Positions 1 through 11,105 of a stretch of DNA of 64,000 nt are shown piece after piece (the first letter of the stretch is position 1; each line of letters begins with the position of its first letter). The stretch comes from Peromyscus leucopus (lineage: Eukaryota; Chordata; Mammalia; Rodentia; Cricetidae). The stretch is taken from contig NC_051071.1 of the NCBI RefSeq assembly GCF_004664715.2, positions 1,202,001-1,266,000 of the forward strand, read 5' to 3'. The position numbers and the translations under genes were made by a program. Below the pieces are notes generated by a model, which saw only the letters and a program-made list of their open reading frames with translations, did no database searches and was not told the origin of the DNA.

Positions 1-1424
1 CACCGCAGACCCAGGAGAAGGCAGACGCTCTAAGGAAGGAAGGCCATTCACTCGGGGACAGGGGGCTGGCGGAAGGCGGGATCAGTGTAGCCCATGGTGG
101 GCCAGCCTTGCTCAACAGTTTGGATGCTCAGGGGCCTCTCAGCTGTACCTTGCACGCCTTTCTCTGCCTCTGCCCTCCATCCCTCATTCCTCAAGAAGCC
201 ATCCTCTCTCGTGGCCGGTAAGGAAAATATAACAAAGCGCTAGAAACTGCAGGGCAGAGAGAAAGGAAAGAAGGACTGAGAAAGAGAGGGAGGGAATGAG
301 GGAAGGGCAGACAGAGGGCAAGAGAGAAAGACAAGGAGGAAAGAGGTGGGAGGCAGGCATTGGCTCTTGACCCAGGAGTGTGCGCCCAGAGTGCTCCCAG
401 CACCTGCAAGCCAGTCCCATCCCGTCCTGCCCCAGGCCAAGGTGGAAGTTTAAATGGTCCACCCGGCCCACCCAGGGTGCTGTGCTTCCCAGGGAATTAA
501 AACCAGCACTTCAAGGTGTGACCCTGACTAGAGAGCATGTGAGACATGTGAGTAAGGCACACGTGGGACCCGGAGAGGTCACAACATTCTGGGAGAAAGG
601 TTCCTAATTCCCGACTGCTCACCACAGCGGCGTTCCTCACTACTGCTTCCCAGCTGGCTCCTATTGCAAGGCCGGGGTGCCCAATCATGGCTGCTCACAG
701 ACCTCCACCTGACTGAGGTCTTGCACCATCCAAGGCCAAGCCATGCACTCCACTCCCTCACCCCTCCCTCCACATCGCTGCCTAATGTTTCTCCAGAGCT
801 CCCAGCCATCTCTGGCTCCCCTCATCTGGCTCCTCCCCATCATCACCCCCAACAGCCTGACCTCAGACCTCAACTGCCACCAGAGACTGGGATCCCACAC
901 TTGTCCCTGGACTCAGCTCCCCGCTGAGGCCTAACTTCTGGGAGGAGGGTACACGTTCTTGTTGACGAGCCACAGGCTGTTGTCCATATTATGTTAGTCC
1001 CCTGTCCCCGTTCCTGTCCGGGTCCAGTGTGCTCCTCTTGTGGGGAGGGACAGCTACCCCATGGTGCGAGCCTGCGCTCTCCCATCCTTCCCACTGCCCA
1101 CAGTGTGGTCCCATTCTCTGCACTCCCCCATCGTCCTCCACACCACACCCTGAGCAGGCACTTGCTCTCCCGTGGGGGTGACGCAATGACAGACCCAGGA
1201 CAGGTGTGCCTGCCCAAGTTCCTCCTTCTCAGAGTCTTCTCCATAACTCGGGTCAAACGCTTAGTGCCGCCTCACATGCTTTCTCTCCTGTCCCACATTT
1301 AAAGCACCAACCAGCAAATCCAACCACCAGCAGATCTGGAATTCAAGGTCACCACCCACGCCCACGCCACCCCTGGGGCCTCCAACTCCTGCTTGCTGGC
1401 TCTCCTAACTGCCACCCTTGCTTG

Positions 1425-1948
1425 AGGCTGATCCCCACAAAGGTACTCTCAGGTCACGTCACTGCTCTGCTGGAATCCCTGCAGTGGCCCCCTACTTCCC
1501 TCAGAGGTCCAGCCGGAGTCCTCACTATGTGGTTCTCCGAATGCTGATTCTTCCTGCTTCCTCCCCCACTCCCTCGGTCCCGGACTTCTGCTTCCATGCC
1601 GTTCTGCACCACCTACCTCAGGACCTTTGTACATGCCAACCTCCCTGCTGAGTACACGATCGGGCTCCCTCCTGGCTGCCAAGTCGCCAAGGCCATTTCT
1701 GACCACACACATTCTTGACGCTCCAGTCCCCTGCAACTTGTAGGATTTCTTTCTGCCCCGCCCCCCCCTTCTCCACTATCTCACATACTGTGTTTGTTGC
1801 TCAATTTCCACTCCTTCCCTTGGAGTGTGGGTCCCAGGGGCTTGGACCGCCATCTATCTAGTTAACTCAAGTATCTACAGCACCCACAATAGCACTCGGC
1901 GCAGAATCGATGTCCAATAAATAACTGCTGAATGCACGCATGAGAGCA
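1425..1948 (+). mobile_element. L2 LINE 3' end remnant
   Basis: The segment has the order typical of an L2 3' end: a GCAGTGGCCCCCTACTTCCC-like stretch, a pyrimidine-rich block with AGGACCTTTGTACATGCC, then CAATAAATAACTGCTGAATG at the end. It is old and diverged. It accounts for the short open frames here. Confidence 0.7.
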
Positions 1949-2270
1949 ACTACAGTCCACGAGGCCCAGCGGCATGATGCTCTAAAACCTGCTGCTTTTC
2001 CCTCCTCCAACATGGGGAGAGGGACCCTGGCCCTGGCCCAGCTCCTCCCTCCACCTGAGATGTGCTGACCTACTCATCCTGAGTGAGGGCTTTCAGCTGC
2101 CCTCAGTGCTTCAAGGGCAAGGTGGACCAGGAGACTCCTCAGACCTGAGGTCTGGAACCGCAGAGGTGGTCTGGTAAACACTAGAGGAGTCTGCCCACAT
2201 GCTGGGAGGGCAGCACACAAAGACAGTTAACCAGTATTGGGGACCTGGGCTTTGTCCCGGCCACGTGGAA

Positions 2271-2291
2271 GTGGAGAGAGAGAGGAAATAG

Positions 2292-2346
<55 letters not shown>
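2271..2346. repeat. (GA)n microsatellite
   Basis: A purine-only tract that becomes pure AG dinucleotide from about 2296 to 2345. Arg/Glu- or Ser/Leu-rich open frames over it are artefacts of the repeat. Confidence 0.95.
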
Positions 2347-2347
<1 letters not shown>

Positions 2348-2748
2348 CACAAAAGGGTTTGGGCTTCAGCCACCAAGGGGCCACAAAGTCCCCAGGTCCT
2401 AAGTCTCAGGGGCTGTGGTAATGGCTACACTTTAACCGTCATGATGGGCTCCTAGGCTTACAGGGTCTGTCTGGCTCACAGGTCACCAGTAGCATAGGCT
2501 CAGGCCTAGGGTTGCATCTGTCTGTGTCCTGGGTTTTAGGGAGCCACGGTACCAAATGCTCAGGACATCCTGCAAGCAAAGGGGATGTTCATAAACACCC
2601 AGGCATTGTGATCCCAGGGGCTCAGCAACCCACTGGGCTCTGAACTAGCTTTCTGCTGCAGCGTCCCGCCCCCAGGCTTCCTGGAACCAGGAGCAGTCTA
2701 AGCCATAGTGCAAGATTAGGGTGAAGGACCCCGGAGATCAGAACACAC

Positions 2749-2830
2749 CTGTCATGGTTGATGTATGCCCCCAGAGTCCCCCAAGTATGCTGACATGTAA
2801 CCCGTGGCAGCTGACCTCAGGTCTTCACTG
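2749..2830. mobile_element. Possible fragment of an ancient interspersed repeat
   Basis: The stretch with TGTATGCCCCCAGAGTCCCC and CTGACATGTAACCC resembles the start of old mammalian LTR-like or DNA-type repeats (pattern of CCCCCAAA followed by a date-old AACCC motif). The family cannot be fixed by eye. Confidence 0.3.
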
Positions 2831-2849
2831 AAGAACGTAGACGAGTTAT

Positions 2850-5260
2850 TCTCCACTGGGGCCCTGAATCTATGCCTGGGTCTTTATGGGGGGGGGGGGA
2901 GAACAATACACAGGAGCACAGAAGAAAGCCAGCTGTTGACAGGTGCAAAGATGGGGTGCCCGGTACAGGTTCAGCCAACATCTGCTGAGGTCCCTGAGAG
3001 CCCTGAGGGACAGCTCCGACTCTGGCCTCGGAACAGGGAGGATGAACTGTTCTTTTATCAGCCAGACCATACTTGGCTTCAGGCTGCAGTAACCAGTCAG
3101 GCAGTTGTAGGAACCCCTGTACCTTCCACTCCTGCTCTTGGCCCAGAAGTCCCTGAGGGGGGGGTGCGGGCAGGGGGGCAAGGCTTTGGGCTGGTGGGCT
3201 CTGTGGTTGGAAAGCCCAGGTGGGGGTGGGGGGCAGAATCCAAGACCTCACATCTGACCTCAGCCTGGTGGTCTCAGGGGAGGGGTCAGAAGCAGGAGGT
3301 ACAGCAAGACACCTGAAGTTGAGGCCTGTCTTCTACCGTACTCACTAGTGACCTAGCCAGACTCAGCTCGACCTCCCAGCTTGCTTCTCACCCTCTGTCC
3401 CTCAGGAGTCAAGGGACCTATGGGGAAGGGGCAAGGACCCTAGACGCTGACCATCTTTGAGTTGGTAGGTAGTTAGTAGGGCCCTGTGGATACACAGGTC
3501 CAGCTCTGCCTGGATTGGGTGGTGAAGAGATCTCAACTGACTTGCTCACCAGAGACCCTCACAGGCCAGAATCCCACTGCTCTAGCCTGCCTTTTATTCA
3601 CCCAATCCCACCCCAAGTTCCTTGTCCTCCCCCACCTCACCTCACCCCACCCCACAGGCTTGTTCATGGATGGGCACTTGCAGAAGAATCAGACCGTGGT
3701 CTCAACCTCCCGATTCCCACTGGGTGCTCTCCACCAGACACCCCCTCCACCAGAGACATGCTAAAGAACCTCCTCACCTCTGCCCTTGACTCCTCTGAGT
3801 CAGATCAACAGTCTAATGGTCAGCCAGGCCACCTGTCCTCTCCTGGCTGCCTCATGTGAACAGCACACCCCATCCCAAGCCAAATGACCTATGCCCTCAC
3901 TATGCCGATGATGGGGCCCTCCTGAAGGCTTTCTCTAGGGAACCCCTTTCTACTGTTGACCCCACATGGCTTCCTGCCGTGTCCACACTTTCACCCTGCT
4001 TGGTGGGGAAGGTCTGTTTGTTCTTGCTCATCAATGCTCTGTGTCCGAGGGTGGTGGCCATGCTTCCTCCCTCCTCCTCCCACTCCAGCTCCAGCTCACG
4101 GCTGCCTGGGGAATACGTGTGAAATGAGTAATTGGTGAATCCCTGGGCCATCCTGGCTAGACAGTGAAGGTGAGTCCTGGGAAGGGGACAGCAGTGTCAC
4201 CCAGAAGACCCAGGAAGGACAGAAGTGAGGAGAGAGGGAGCAGAGTATCATGGTGGGTGACTGAGGTAGAGCCGTGGAGAACAATGAGTCCAGGAGATAG
4301 GCTGTGGGGGTCGTCATCTACCCCCAGAGCAGAACGGGAACAAGAGAGCAAGCTGCCCAGCTCCTTTCCCTTCTTGCTCCCCTCATGGAGCCGATGGTGA
4401 CGACACCACGCAGGTGAGGGGCGGGGCAGAGCACAGGGAGCAAGTGTGAGAGTTGGAGTGTCTTGCCACATACGCCGTCACACTGGCTTAGCCTCTCCTA
4501 GGATGCTCTTTACTCATCAAATGACAAGAACATTCCAACCACTCCACAGCACTCCTTCTGCAGGGGTGAGGCAGCCGAGCCCCCTTCTGCTTCCTCAGGC
4601 CCAGCTTCCAGGTCAGGGGTTCATCACAATGTGGTCCCCAGCCACCTGCCTCCATGCCACTATGACCAGAGCAGACCAGTCTTTACTTGGGAATACAAAA
4701 CAAATGCTGTTCTCATAGTTTGGGCAGCAAGTAGTATTTCTAAAAACCTCCACAACAGCAATGGGCTGTCAAACTGCAGGGGGTTGGGGTGGTAAGTGAG
4801 CATTTGTTCATCATCTCCGAAGGACTGAAATCAGAGCCACAAAGAGTGACAGACACCGGTGGTGCCTGGTGGTGGCAGCAGGTGCAGCCACTTCAGAACA
4901 GCTCAGGAGAGTTGGCACTCAACAGAGAGGAGCCTTGGCGCACACCCTATAGAAACTTGCATGGCCCACATCATGCCACAGAAAAATGCTCAGAGTGCCA
5001 GGGAACCAGAAACCCCTCACCAGAAGTCAGAAGTGTCAGCCCCTGGTGGACACACAGGCTACTGTAGGGACACAGTGTTGGCATGACCTTGCAAGACAGC
5101 AGACAGCTGTGAAGACAGCACAGGCAGATCTTACAGTGTGGCGGGAAGAACACAGTGGTAAGTTTGGATGCATAATCATAGCCATGGAAATGAGTCCATG
5201 GCAGGAAACAATGAGGAAAGCTGAGCAACTGAACAGGGGCATAAGCAAGGGCTGTGCATT
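2850..5260. other. Intronic sequence without a recognised gene
   Basis: Apart from the G-rich tract at 3157-3234, nothing assignable is seen. Open frames here (for example 170 codons at 2804-3316) have no recognisable domain, overlap frames on the other strand and lack splice context. Confidence 0.6.
3157..3234 (+). other. G-rich tract with G-quadruplex potential
   Basis: Runs of eight, three, six, five and six or more G residues occur on the + strand within 78 bp. They satisfy the loose G-quadruplex pattern on the strand that is antisense to Sorcs2. A separate run of 12 G lies at 2888-2899. Confidence 0.55.
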
Positions 5261-5261
5261 C

Positions 5262-5470
5262 TGACTGGGGAGTGATTGAAAGAAACATGTTGACCGATAC
5301 TCACTGGCCTGCCCACTTAAGATGTGTGCACTTTGCTGTGTTTAAATTCCTCTTCAGCAGAATAAAGTCCACTGTCAATAGTTACAGAATTCTAGTTAGT
5401 AGAGTTTGCTTTTCACAATGGAATGGGTTAGTGCCTCTGAAACTAATTTTTAAAATGCATTTTGGATTCA
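5262..5470 (+). mobile_element. Ancient L1 3' end remnant
   Basis: The order ACTTAAGATGTGTGCACTTT, then TGTGTTTAAATTCC, then AGAATAAAGTCC resembles the 3' end of old L1 elements (CACTTAAAATG, a GTAAATT-type stretch, AATAAAG). It is diverged and partial. Confidence 0.45.
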
Positions 5471-5616
5471 GAAATGAGAGTGAATAGATACATTAAGGAT
5501 AATAAGAGCTAGGCTTCTCACTGTTAGGCAAGGGGGGTTCAAACATTGACAAGAGGGCAGCTGGGTTGCACACTGCTGCACAGAAGTGTGCATATGAGCA
5601 AATGGGCTCACAAAAT

Positions 5617-5837
5617 GGGTGCATGGATGGATGTATGGATGGACAGATGGATGGATGGGAGAGAAGGTAGATATATAGGTGGGTAGACACTTGAGTGGTT
5701 GAATGGGTGGATGGGTTGATACATGGATAGATGGGTGGGTAAATAGATGGATGGATGGATGGATGGATGGATGGATGGATGGATGGATGGATGGATGGGT
5801 GGATGGATGGATGGGTGGATGGATGATGGATGGATAA
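5617..5837. repeat. (GGAT)n tetranucleotide array
   Basis: Degenerate GGAT/GGGT repeats with a pure GGAT core at about 5746-5797. The opposite strand gives open frames rich in Ile-His-Pro-Ser, which are artefacts of the array and not proteins. Confidence 0.95.
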
Positions 5838-6882
5838 ATCTGTCGCATGCATTTATGTGCACACAGGTAAACACTTAGTACTTTATGAACATGTGCGTGT
5901 GGTTCCATAAGCACACATCCTTCCCTCCACCTTCATCCTTTTTCCTCCTCACCAGTAAGTGAAGCATCATTTTATGTCAACGAGGGTCTGGAAATGACAG
6001 TAGCACAGCCCACTCAACTGGCTTCCAGTACGGTTTCTAAACATTTTCCTTGGAGAGAAAGCTGAATTCAGGGCTGCCTAGGCAAAGAACAAACTGAGCC
6101 TGGGGTGGTGCCATGGCTGGATATGAGGGGCTCAAAGAATGATAAGGGCAACTGGAAGAGACAAAAGACAGCTCCAAATGCTTCACAGGTCAAAACTGGA
6201 GCCATTTGGGCATCAAGAGCAACCAGCAATGCCACTGGATTAAGACTCACAAACAATAGTTCAAAATCACAATAAATCAGATTTAAGAATAGTAAAAGTA
6301 AAATCCAATGTGATGAGTCTTTCTTTTAATGAAAAAGAAAAAGATGGAGAAAGCAGAAAGGGATGAGGAGAGAGGAGAAAGCTTTTCATGTACAGAGAAA
6401 CACACATTTCAAGCATCTCTGGGTCCAATGTCCCAAGAGGGCCCAGGGCAGAGCAGAAGGATGCCACTAAAGGACCCAGCTGCACCAGTCATGAAGCATC
6501 ACCAATGAGGGGCCTGGGCAATATAACCAGCCTATGCTCCAGTGTGACAGAAGGCGAGGCCAGGCTACCAGGGCTCCAGGCAGACGTGAGCAAAGCAACG
6601 TGTACAGTGAGTGTATCAGGTGACTGGGGTAGAGCTAGGCCTGGGAGATAAGCTCTCAGAACAGGGCACCACTGGCACCTGGAAAGCTTGGACTTGGGTG
6701 TAGAGCAGATAACACTGGGTCAACATGGCAGCTCTCGGTTTCGATAAACGCATTGTGGTTATAGGAGAGAATGCCCTCATTCTTAGGAATGACACACGGA
6801 AGAAATGGGCAAAGGGACACAATGCCTTCGCCCACAGCCGCCCACAGCAGTTGTGACACACTGCCTGTAAATATTTATGCAT

Positions 6883-7472
6883 ATGGACAGACAGATAAAG
6901 GGATGGTAGACAAATGGTAGATGGGATGGATGGATTAATGGATGGATGGATAAAAAATGGACAGACAAATAGAAAGACATACAGAAAATTGGATGAGCAG
7001 ATGGATAGATAAATGGACAGATGGTGAATGGATAACTGGATGGATGGACTGATACATGGATGGATGGGTGGATGGATGGATGGATGGATGGATGGATGGA
7101 TGGATGGAAAGTGAGTAGGTAGCTGGATGAATATATGAATGGACAAGTAGATGGACAGGCAGATAGAAAATTGGATAAATGGATATATGGACAGGTAGAC
7201 AGATAAATGGATGGACAAATGAGTGGGCAGACAGATAATTGGATGGATGAATGAATGGATGGAGAACAGATGTATGTATGCATGTATGTATGTATGTATG
7301 TGTAGGTGAATGGATGGAAAATAGGTGTGTGGGTGGACAACAGATGAATAGACAGATAACTGGGTAGACAAATGGATGGATGGACAGATAGATGGATGAA
7401 CAGATGGGTAAATGGATGGACAGGTGGATAGATAGATGGGTGGGTTGGTAGATGGATGGTTGGATGGATAAG
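6883..7472. repeat. Long degenerate (GGAT)n / (GACA)n array
   Basis: About 590 bp of TGGATGGA, TAGA, GACAGA and GTAT units. It leaves a 312-codon open frame on the minus strand (6616-7554) made almost wholly of Ile, His, Pro, Ser and Tyr, which is an array artefact. It lies 1.9 kb upstream of Psapl1. Confidence 0.95.
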
Positions 7473-9129
7473 AAGAAAATAGAATGATGTAGAGAGAATA
7501 AATGTTATCAGTATACTTGGAAAGGTATAGACATTCTCTAAATTGTTTCTGCAACTGCCTTCTAAGTTAGAAATGGTATCAAAACGAAATACAACGGAGG
7601 CCCTAAGCCTGGAGTATTTCCTGTGCGGCTCCTTGGCCCACACTTGTATTTATACTGGTGAAGTGATTTGAGCTGGTGACCTTGGCAGCTTCTAGACAGC
7701 ATTGCCCACCAGAGAGCTTGTAGTGCCGGGGCTTTCAGCTATCCCTCACCCATGACTCTGGGAAGGGGCCAGTACTCTGGGGAGAACCCACAGATGGGCT
7801 GGAGGCTGACACTCCCTGATACGGCCTGGAGGTTCCATATCCTACCCATCTCTTGCTGTTGGCACCTTCCTCTCTAGTGGTTCCTAAGTTGGCTGCTGAG
7901 GTAAACTGGTCAACACTAGCATAGAACTTGCCTGCATTCTGTGAACCTTCCTACTAGTCCCTGAGCTTGAGTAGGGCCATAGGAATCATGATACACAGAT
8001 GCAGGTGGAGAGGACTGAGCCAGTGTCCGGTCTGAACCCCTGACGCAGGATCTGGATGGACCCTGGGGAGTTGACATCAAAACTGAGTCAAATGGCAGGT
8101 CGCACACTTGGCAAACAGAGTTGATTGTAGGGTTGAGAAAATGCCTGAGCCCCAAAAACAAAGTGAGTGGGTGTTCCAAAAACAGCAACCTGGTAAGGTG
8201 CTGGAGAGTGAGTCAGCTGGGCCAGCCCAGTCAGATCTAGATAAGACTGCCTTGTCTGCGGCCCCGCCTCTGTGCATAGCTCACCCAGCTGGCCCTGGTG
8301 GCCCTGCAGCTAAGAGAACCCAGACTCACCACTTCACCAAGCCTGTTCCCTCCCCTGGCCCAAAGGAAGCAGAGTCTTTGGCAGTCATTTAAAGGGCTCA
8401 GTAAACCTCATTCCGTGTTCTCTCTGCAGCTCAGCCCCCTAGGAGGAGGGCAACAGGAAGCCCTGTCCGCATTCTTTGCAAAGCTGTTGCAAAGGCAGCT
8501 GGGATACCCGCCCCACATAACTGGGAAGTGAATTCCTCCAGAGCCCCAGGGTCTGAGCCACGGATAGCCATGTGTGGCACTCACACTACTAAGGCATGTG
8601 GGGCTTCCACAGAGCCCTCGGGGTCCCTGATCTGCCCACTCCTGTGGGAGTAATGAGCTGCATGTCAATCATAACAGGTGAGTCTGGTTCCAGAATCCTC
8701 CACAGAATCAACAGGATGAGGCTCTGGCCACCTGTGTGTTGCCTGGCGCCAATGCTCTTGCCTAATGCCTATTTCCAAAATTACAGAAGATAACAAATGA
8801 CCTAACAGTGAAACAAAACTCTTTTTGTATATGTGAACCTCAGCAAACATCATGCGCATCTGCTAGGGACCAGCCCACACCCGGCCTCCCATAGACGTCT
8901 CCAGAATGAAAGGCTCTGCATGCCAGCAGCCTTCACACAGGCATTGTGGGGTCAACAGTCCACTCAGCCCCTGAACAGTGGGCCCTGGGAAAAAGGGCCT
9001 GTGGCAGGCACATGGCCATGAGGTCCAGCTAGAAATAAGTCACTCTAGGAATTCACTCTAGAATTCTAGCCCTGGTGTGACATAGAACAGAAACTTCATT
9101 CCCAAAGAAGATAGACTTTGAAAATACTG
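7473..9129. other. Unique sequence upstream of Psapl1, nothing assignable
   Basis: Non-repetitive, moderately GC-rich DNA between the GGAT array and the presumed Psapl1 promoter. No coding similarity was recognised. Distal Psapl1 control elements or a 5' UTR exon could lie here, but nothing in the sequence shows one. Confidence 0.5.
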
Positions 9130-9336
9130 ATTATTCCGGGAAAGAGAGGGAGATGTTCCCTGAAGGTGGAAAGGCCAAAAGACAGAAGCCAGAGAGGACA
9201 GTGCCAGCCAGCACCCAGGCAGGTGGGGCTCTGACTCAGGCTGGGGAGGAGCAGGAGGCGGCCCCTCGCTGAGCAGGCCAGGCAGTAGAGCTGGTTTTAT
9301 AGCGACAGCCAAGCAGAGGTAGCAGCCAGTAGAACC
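9130..9336 (+). promoter_or_regulatory. Presumed Psapl1 proximal promoter
   Basis: The 200 bp before the Psapl1 start holds a perfect TTCCGGGAA palindrome at 9134-9142 (STAT-type, TTCNNNGAA), an AP-1-type TGACTCA at 9232-9238 and a TATA-like TTTTATA at 9295-9301. The TATA-like box is only about 35 bp from the ATG, which would leave a very short 5' UTR. Transcription may therefore start elsewhere, or the box may not be used. A pyrimidine-poor AG at 9285-9286 could serve as an acceptor for an upstream 5' UTR exon, but support is weak. There is no CpG island. All sites are consensus matches read by eye. Confidence 0.4.
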
Positions 9337-10920
9337 ATGGGCAGGATGCTGTGTGCTCTGATTCTCTTGTCTGGTCTCCTGGGGGCCGCCAAGGCCAGCC
9401 CCATCACGGGCCCCCGGGAGTGTGCCAAGGGCTCTGAGGTATGGTGTCAAGACCTGCAGGCAGCTGCGAAGTGTCAGGCCGTGAGGTACTGCCAGAGTGC
9501 TGTCTGGAGCAAGCCCATAGTCAGGTCCCTGCCCTGCAGTGTGTGCCAGGATGTGGCAGCCGCTGCTGGTAATGGGATGAACCCGGATGCTACAGAGGCT
9601 GACGTTTTGGGATCGATAACGAAGACCTGTGAGTGGCTTCCAAGCCCGGAATCATCAGCTAAGTGCAAGCAGATGGTGGACAACCACAGCCCAGCTGTCC
9701 TGGGCATGCTCAGCGGAACCCCAGACACTGCCGTGGCTCCGGTATGCACTGCGCTCACCCTTTGTGAGCCACTACAGAGGCACCTAGCCATTGCCACCTC
9801 AGAGAGACCGCTGACGCAGGAGGATATAACTGAAGTGATGGCTCCATTTTTGTCCAACGGGGCCCTCAGCTTCCACCCATCACAGATGCCTGGGGATACT
9901 GTATGCCAAGATTGCATGCAGCTGATCTCCACGCTCCAGAGTGCTCTAGAGTCTAACTTGACCTTGGCAGAGGTAACTTTCCAGGATCAGTGTGCATCCC
10001 TGGGGCCTGGCCTGGCTGCCCTCTGCAAGAACTACATCCGACAGCAATTCGTCCCCGCCCAGCAGACGCTGCAGATTCTCCCCTCACAGGAGGTCTGCAG
10101 GAAGGGGGGCTTCTGTGAGGAGCAGAGAGAGCCTGCCCACCGGCTGGCTCAAGTGGCCGCTGTGGATGGAATCCCTTCTCTGGAACTGGAGCTGCCCAAG
10201 AAGAATGAGATGCAGATGCAGCTGGGCCTGACCTGTGATGTGTGCTTGAATGTGATCCAGGAGATGGACAAATGGCTCATGACCAACAGCACAGAAGCCC
10301 TCATCACCCACACCCTGGAGCGAGTGTGTTCCATAATGCCCGAAACTCTGGTCCAGCAGTGCATCACCCTGGTGGAGGCCTACAGCCCCAACCTGGTTCA
10401 GCTTGTGACCAGAGTCACCCCAGAGAAAGTGTGTGAGACCATCAGGCTGTGTAACAGCAGAAGGCAGGCCAGGTCCATCTCCAGGGCTGAGGCAACCACA
10501 CCGTCCCTGCTGGTGGATGAAGAAAACCAAGGCAGCTTCTGCCATGGGTGCAAAAGGATACTGGGCGTATCTTCCCAGAACCTGGACCGCAAGAGCACCA
10601 AGCGGGACATCCTGAACGCCTTCAAAGGCGGCTGCCGAATCCTGCCACTGCCTTACGTGCTTCAGTGCAACCGTTTCGTAGCGGAGTATGAACCCGTACT
10701 CATAGAGAGCCTCAGGCTCATGATGGACCCCACGGACCTGTGCAGGAAGATGGGGGCCTGCCACAGCCCCAAGATTCCACTTCTAGGCACAGACCAGTGT
10801 GTCTTAGGCCCCAGCTTTTGGTGCAAGAGCCCAGAGGCCGCTGAGATGTGTGATGCCCTGGAGCACTGCCAGCGCCTGGTGTGGAAGAAGCCGGCCTCCG
10901 AGGTCAAAGAGCAGCCATGA
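9337..10920 (+). CDS. Psapl1: Prosaposin-like protein 1, intact intronless gene
   Basis: The frame encodes 527 residues plus a TGA stop. Residues 1-20 form a signal peptide (hydrophobic core, AKA before SPIT). Residues 29-52 are a SapA-type domain (Cys 29, 37, 46, 52). Four saposin-B domains follow, each with six cysteines: 67-143, 190-260, 300-372 and 402-475. A second SapA-type domain has Cys 488, 496, 505 and 511. This is the prosaposin order A-B-C-D, and domains 3 and 4 resemble saposins C and D closely. Candidate N-glycosylation sites are N116 (followed by Pro, so weak), N207 and N317. By family, the secreted or lysosomal precursor would be cleaved into small lipid-binding activators of sphingolipid breakdown; its own activity is not proven. 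The start has a strong Kozak context (A at -3, G at +4). Absence of introns, unlike multi-exon Psap, fits a retrogene. It lies antisense inside a Sorcs2 intron. Confidence 0.96.
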   Translation: MGRMLCALILLSGLLGAAKASPITGPRECAKGSEVWCQDLQAAAKCQAVRYCQSAVWSKPIVRSLPCSVCQDVAAAAGNGMNPDATEADVLGSITKTCEWLPSPESSAKCKQMVDNHSPAVLGMLSGTPDTAVAPVCTALTLCEPLQRHLAIATSERPLTQEDITEVMAPFLSNGALSFHPSQMPGDTVCQDCMQLISTLQSALESNLTLAEVTFQDQCASLGPGLAALCKNYIRQQFVPAQQTLQILPSQEVCRKGGFCEEQREPAHRLAQVAAVDGIPSLELELPKKNEMQMQLGLTCDVCLNVIQEMDKWLMTNSTEALITHTLERVCSIMPETLVQQCITLVEAYSPNLVQLVTRVTPEKVCETIRLCNSRRQARSISRAEATTPSLLVDEENQGSFCHGCKRILGVSSQNLDRKSTKRDILNAFKGGCRILPLPYVLQCNRFVAEYEPVLIESLRLMMDPTDLCRKMGACHSPKIPLLGTDQCVLGPSFWCKSPEAAEMCDALEHCQRLVWKKPASEVKEQP

Positions 10921-10993
10921 CTGGGGCCACCAGAACCCAAAGCCTGCCAGGGCGGATCCCACCTGCAGGCTTCTGCCTCCCAAGGGGACCCTA

Positions 10994-11105
10994 TGAGGTG
11001 GGTGCTATCCCACCCCCCATGTCCTAGATGAAAAACTGAGGCTCTGGGGAGGGAGTTGGGGCTGAGCAGAGCTGGCATTTTTTCAAAGCCATGCTCTCCT
11101 GATGC
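10994..11105 (+). mobile_element. MIR SINE remnant in Psapl1 3' flank
   Basis: Contains GGTGCTATCCCACC, CTAGATGAAAAACTGAGGCTC and an AGCTGGCATTTTTTC stretch in MIR order, beginning about 75 bp after the Psapl1 stop. No AATAAA or ATTAAA was seen in the kilobase after the stop. TATAAA at 11153-11158 is the nearest variant. Confidence 0.6.

Noticed and set aside
2804..3316. 170-codon plus-strand frame
   Set aside because: Overlaps 144- and 103-codon frames on the other strand, carries G-run codons and shows no domain.
6616..7554. 312-codon minus-strand open frame rich in Ile, His, Pro and Ser
   Set aside because: It lies almost wholly on the GGAT/GACA array; composition follows the repeat and an overlapping frame in another phase gives the same pattern.
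10084..10764. 226-codon minus-strand frame inside Psapl1
   Set aside because: Shadow of the Psapl1 coding frame; the sense frame has the saposin cysteine pattern.
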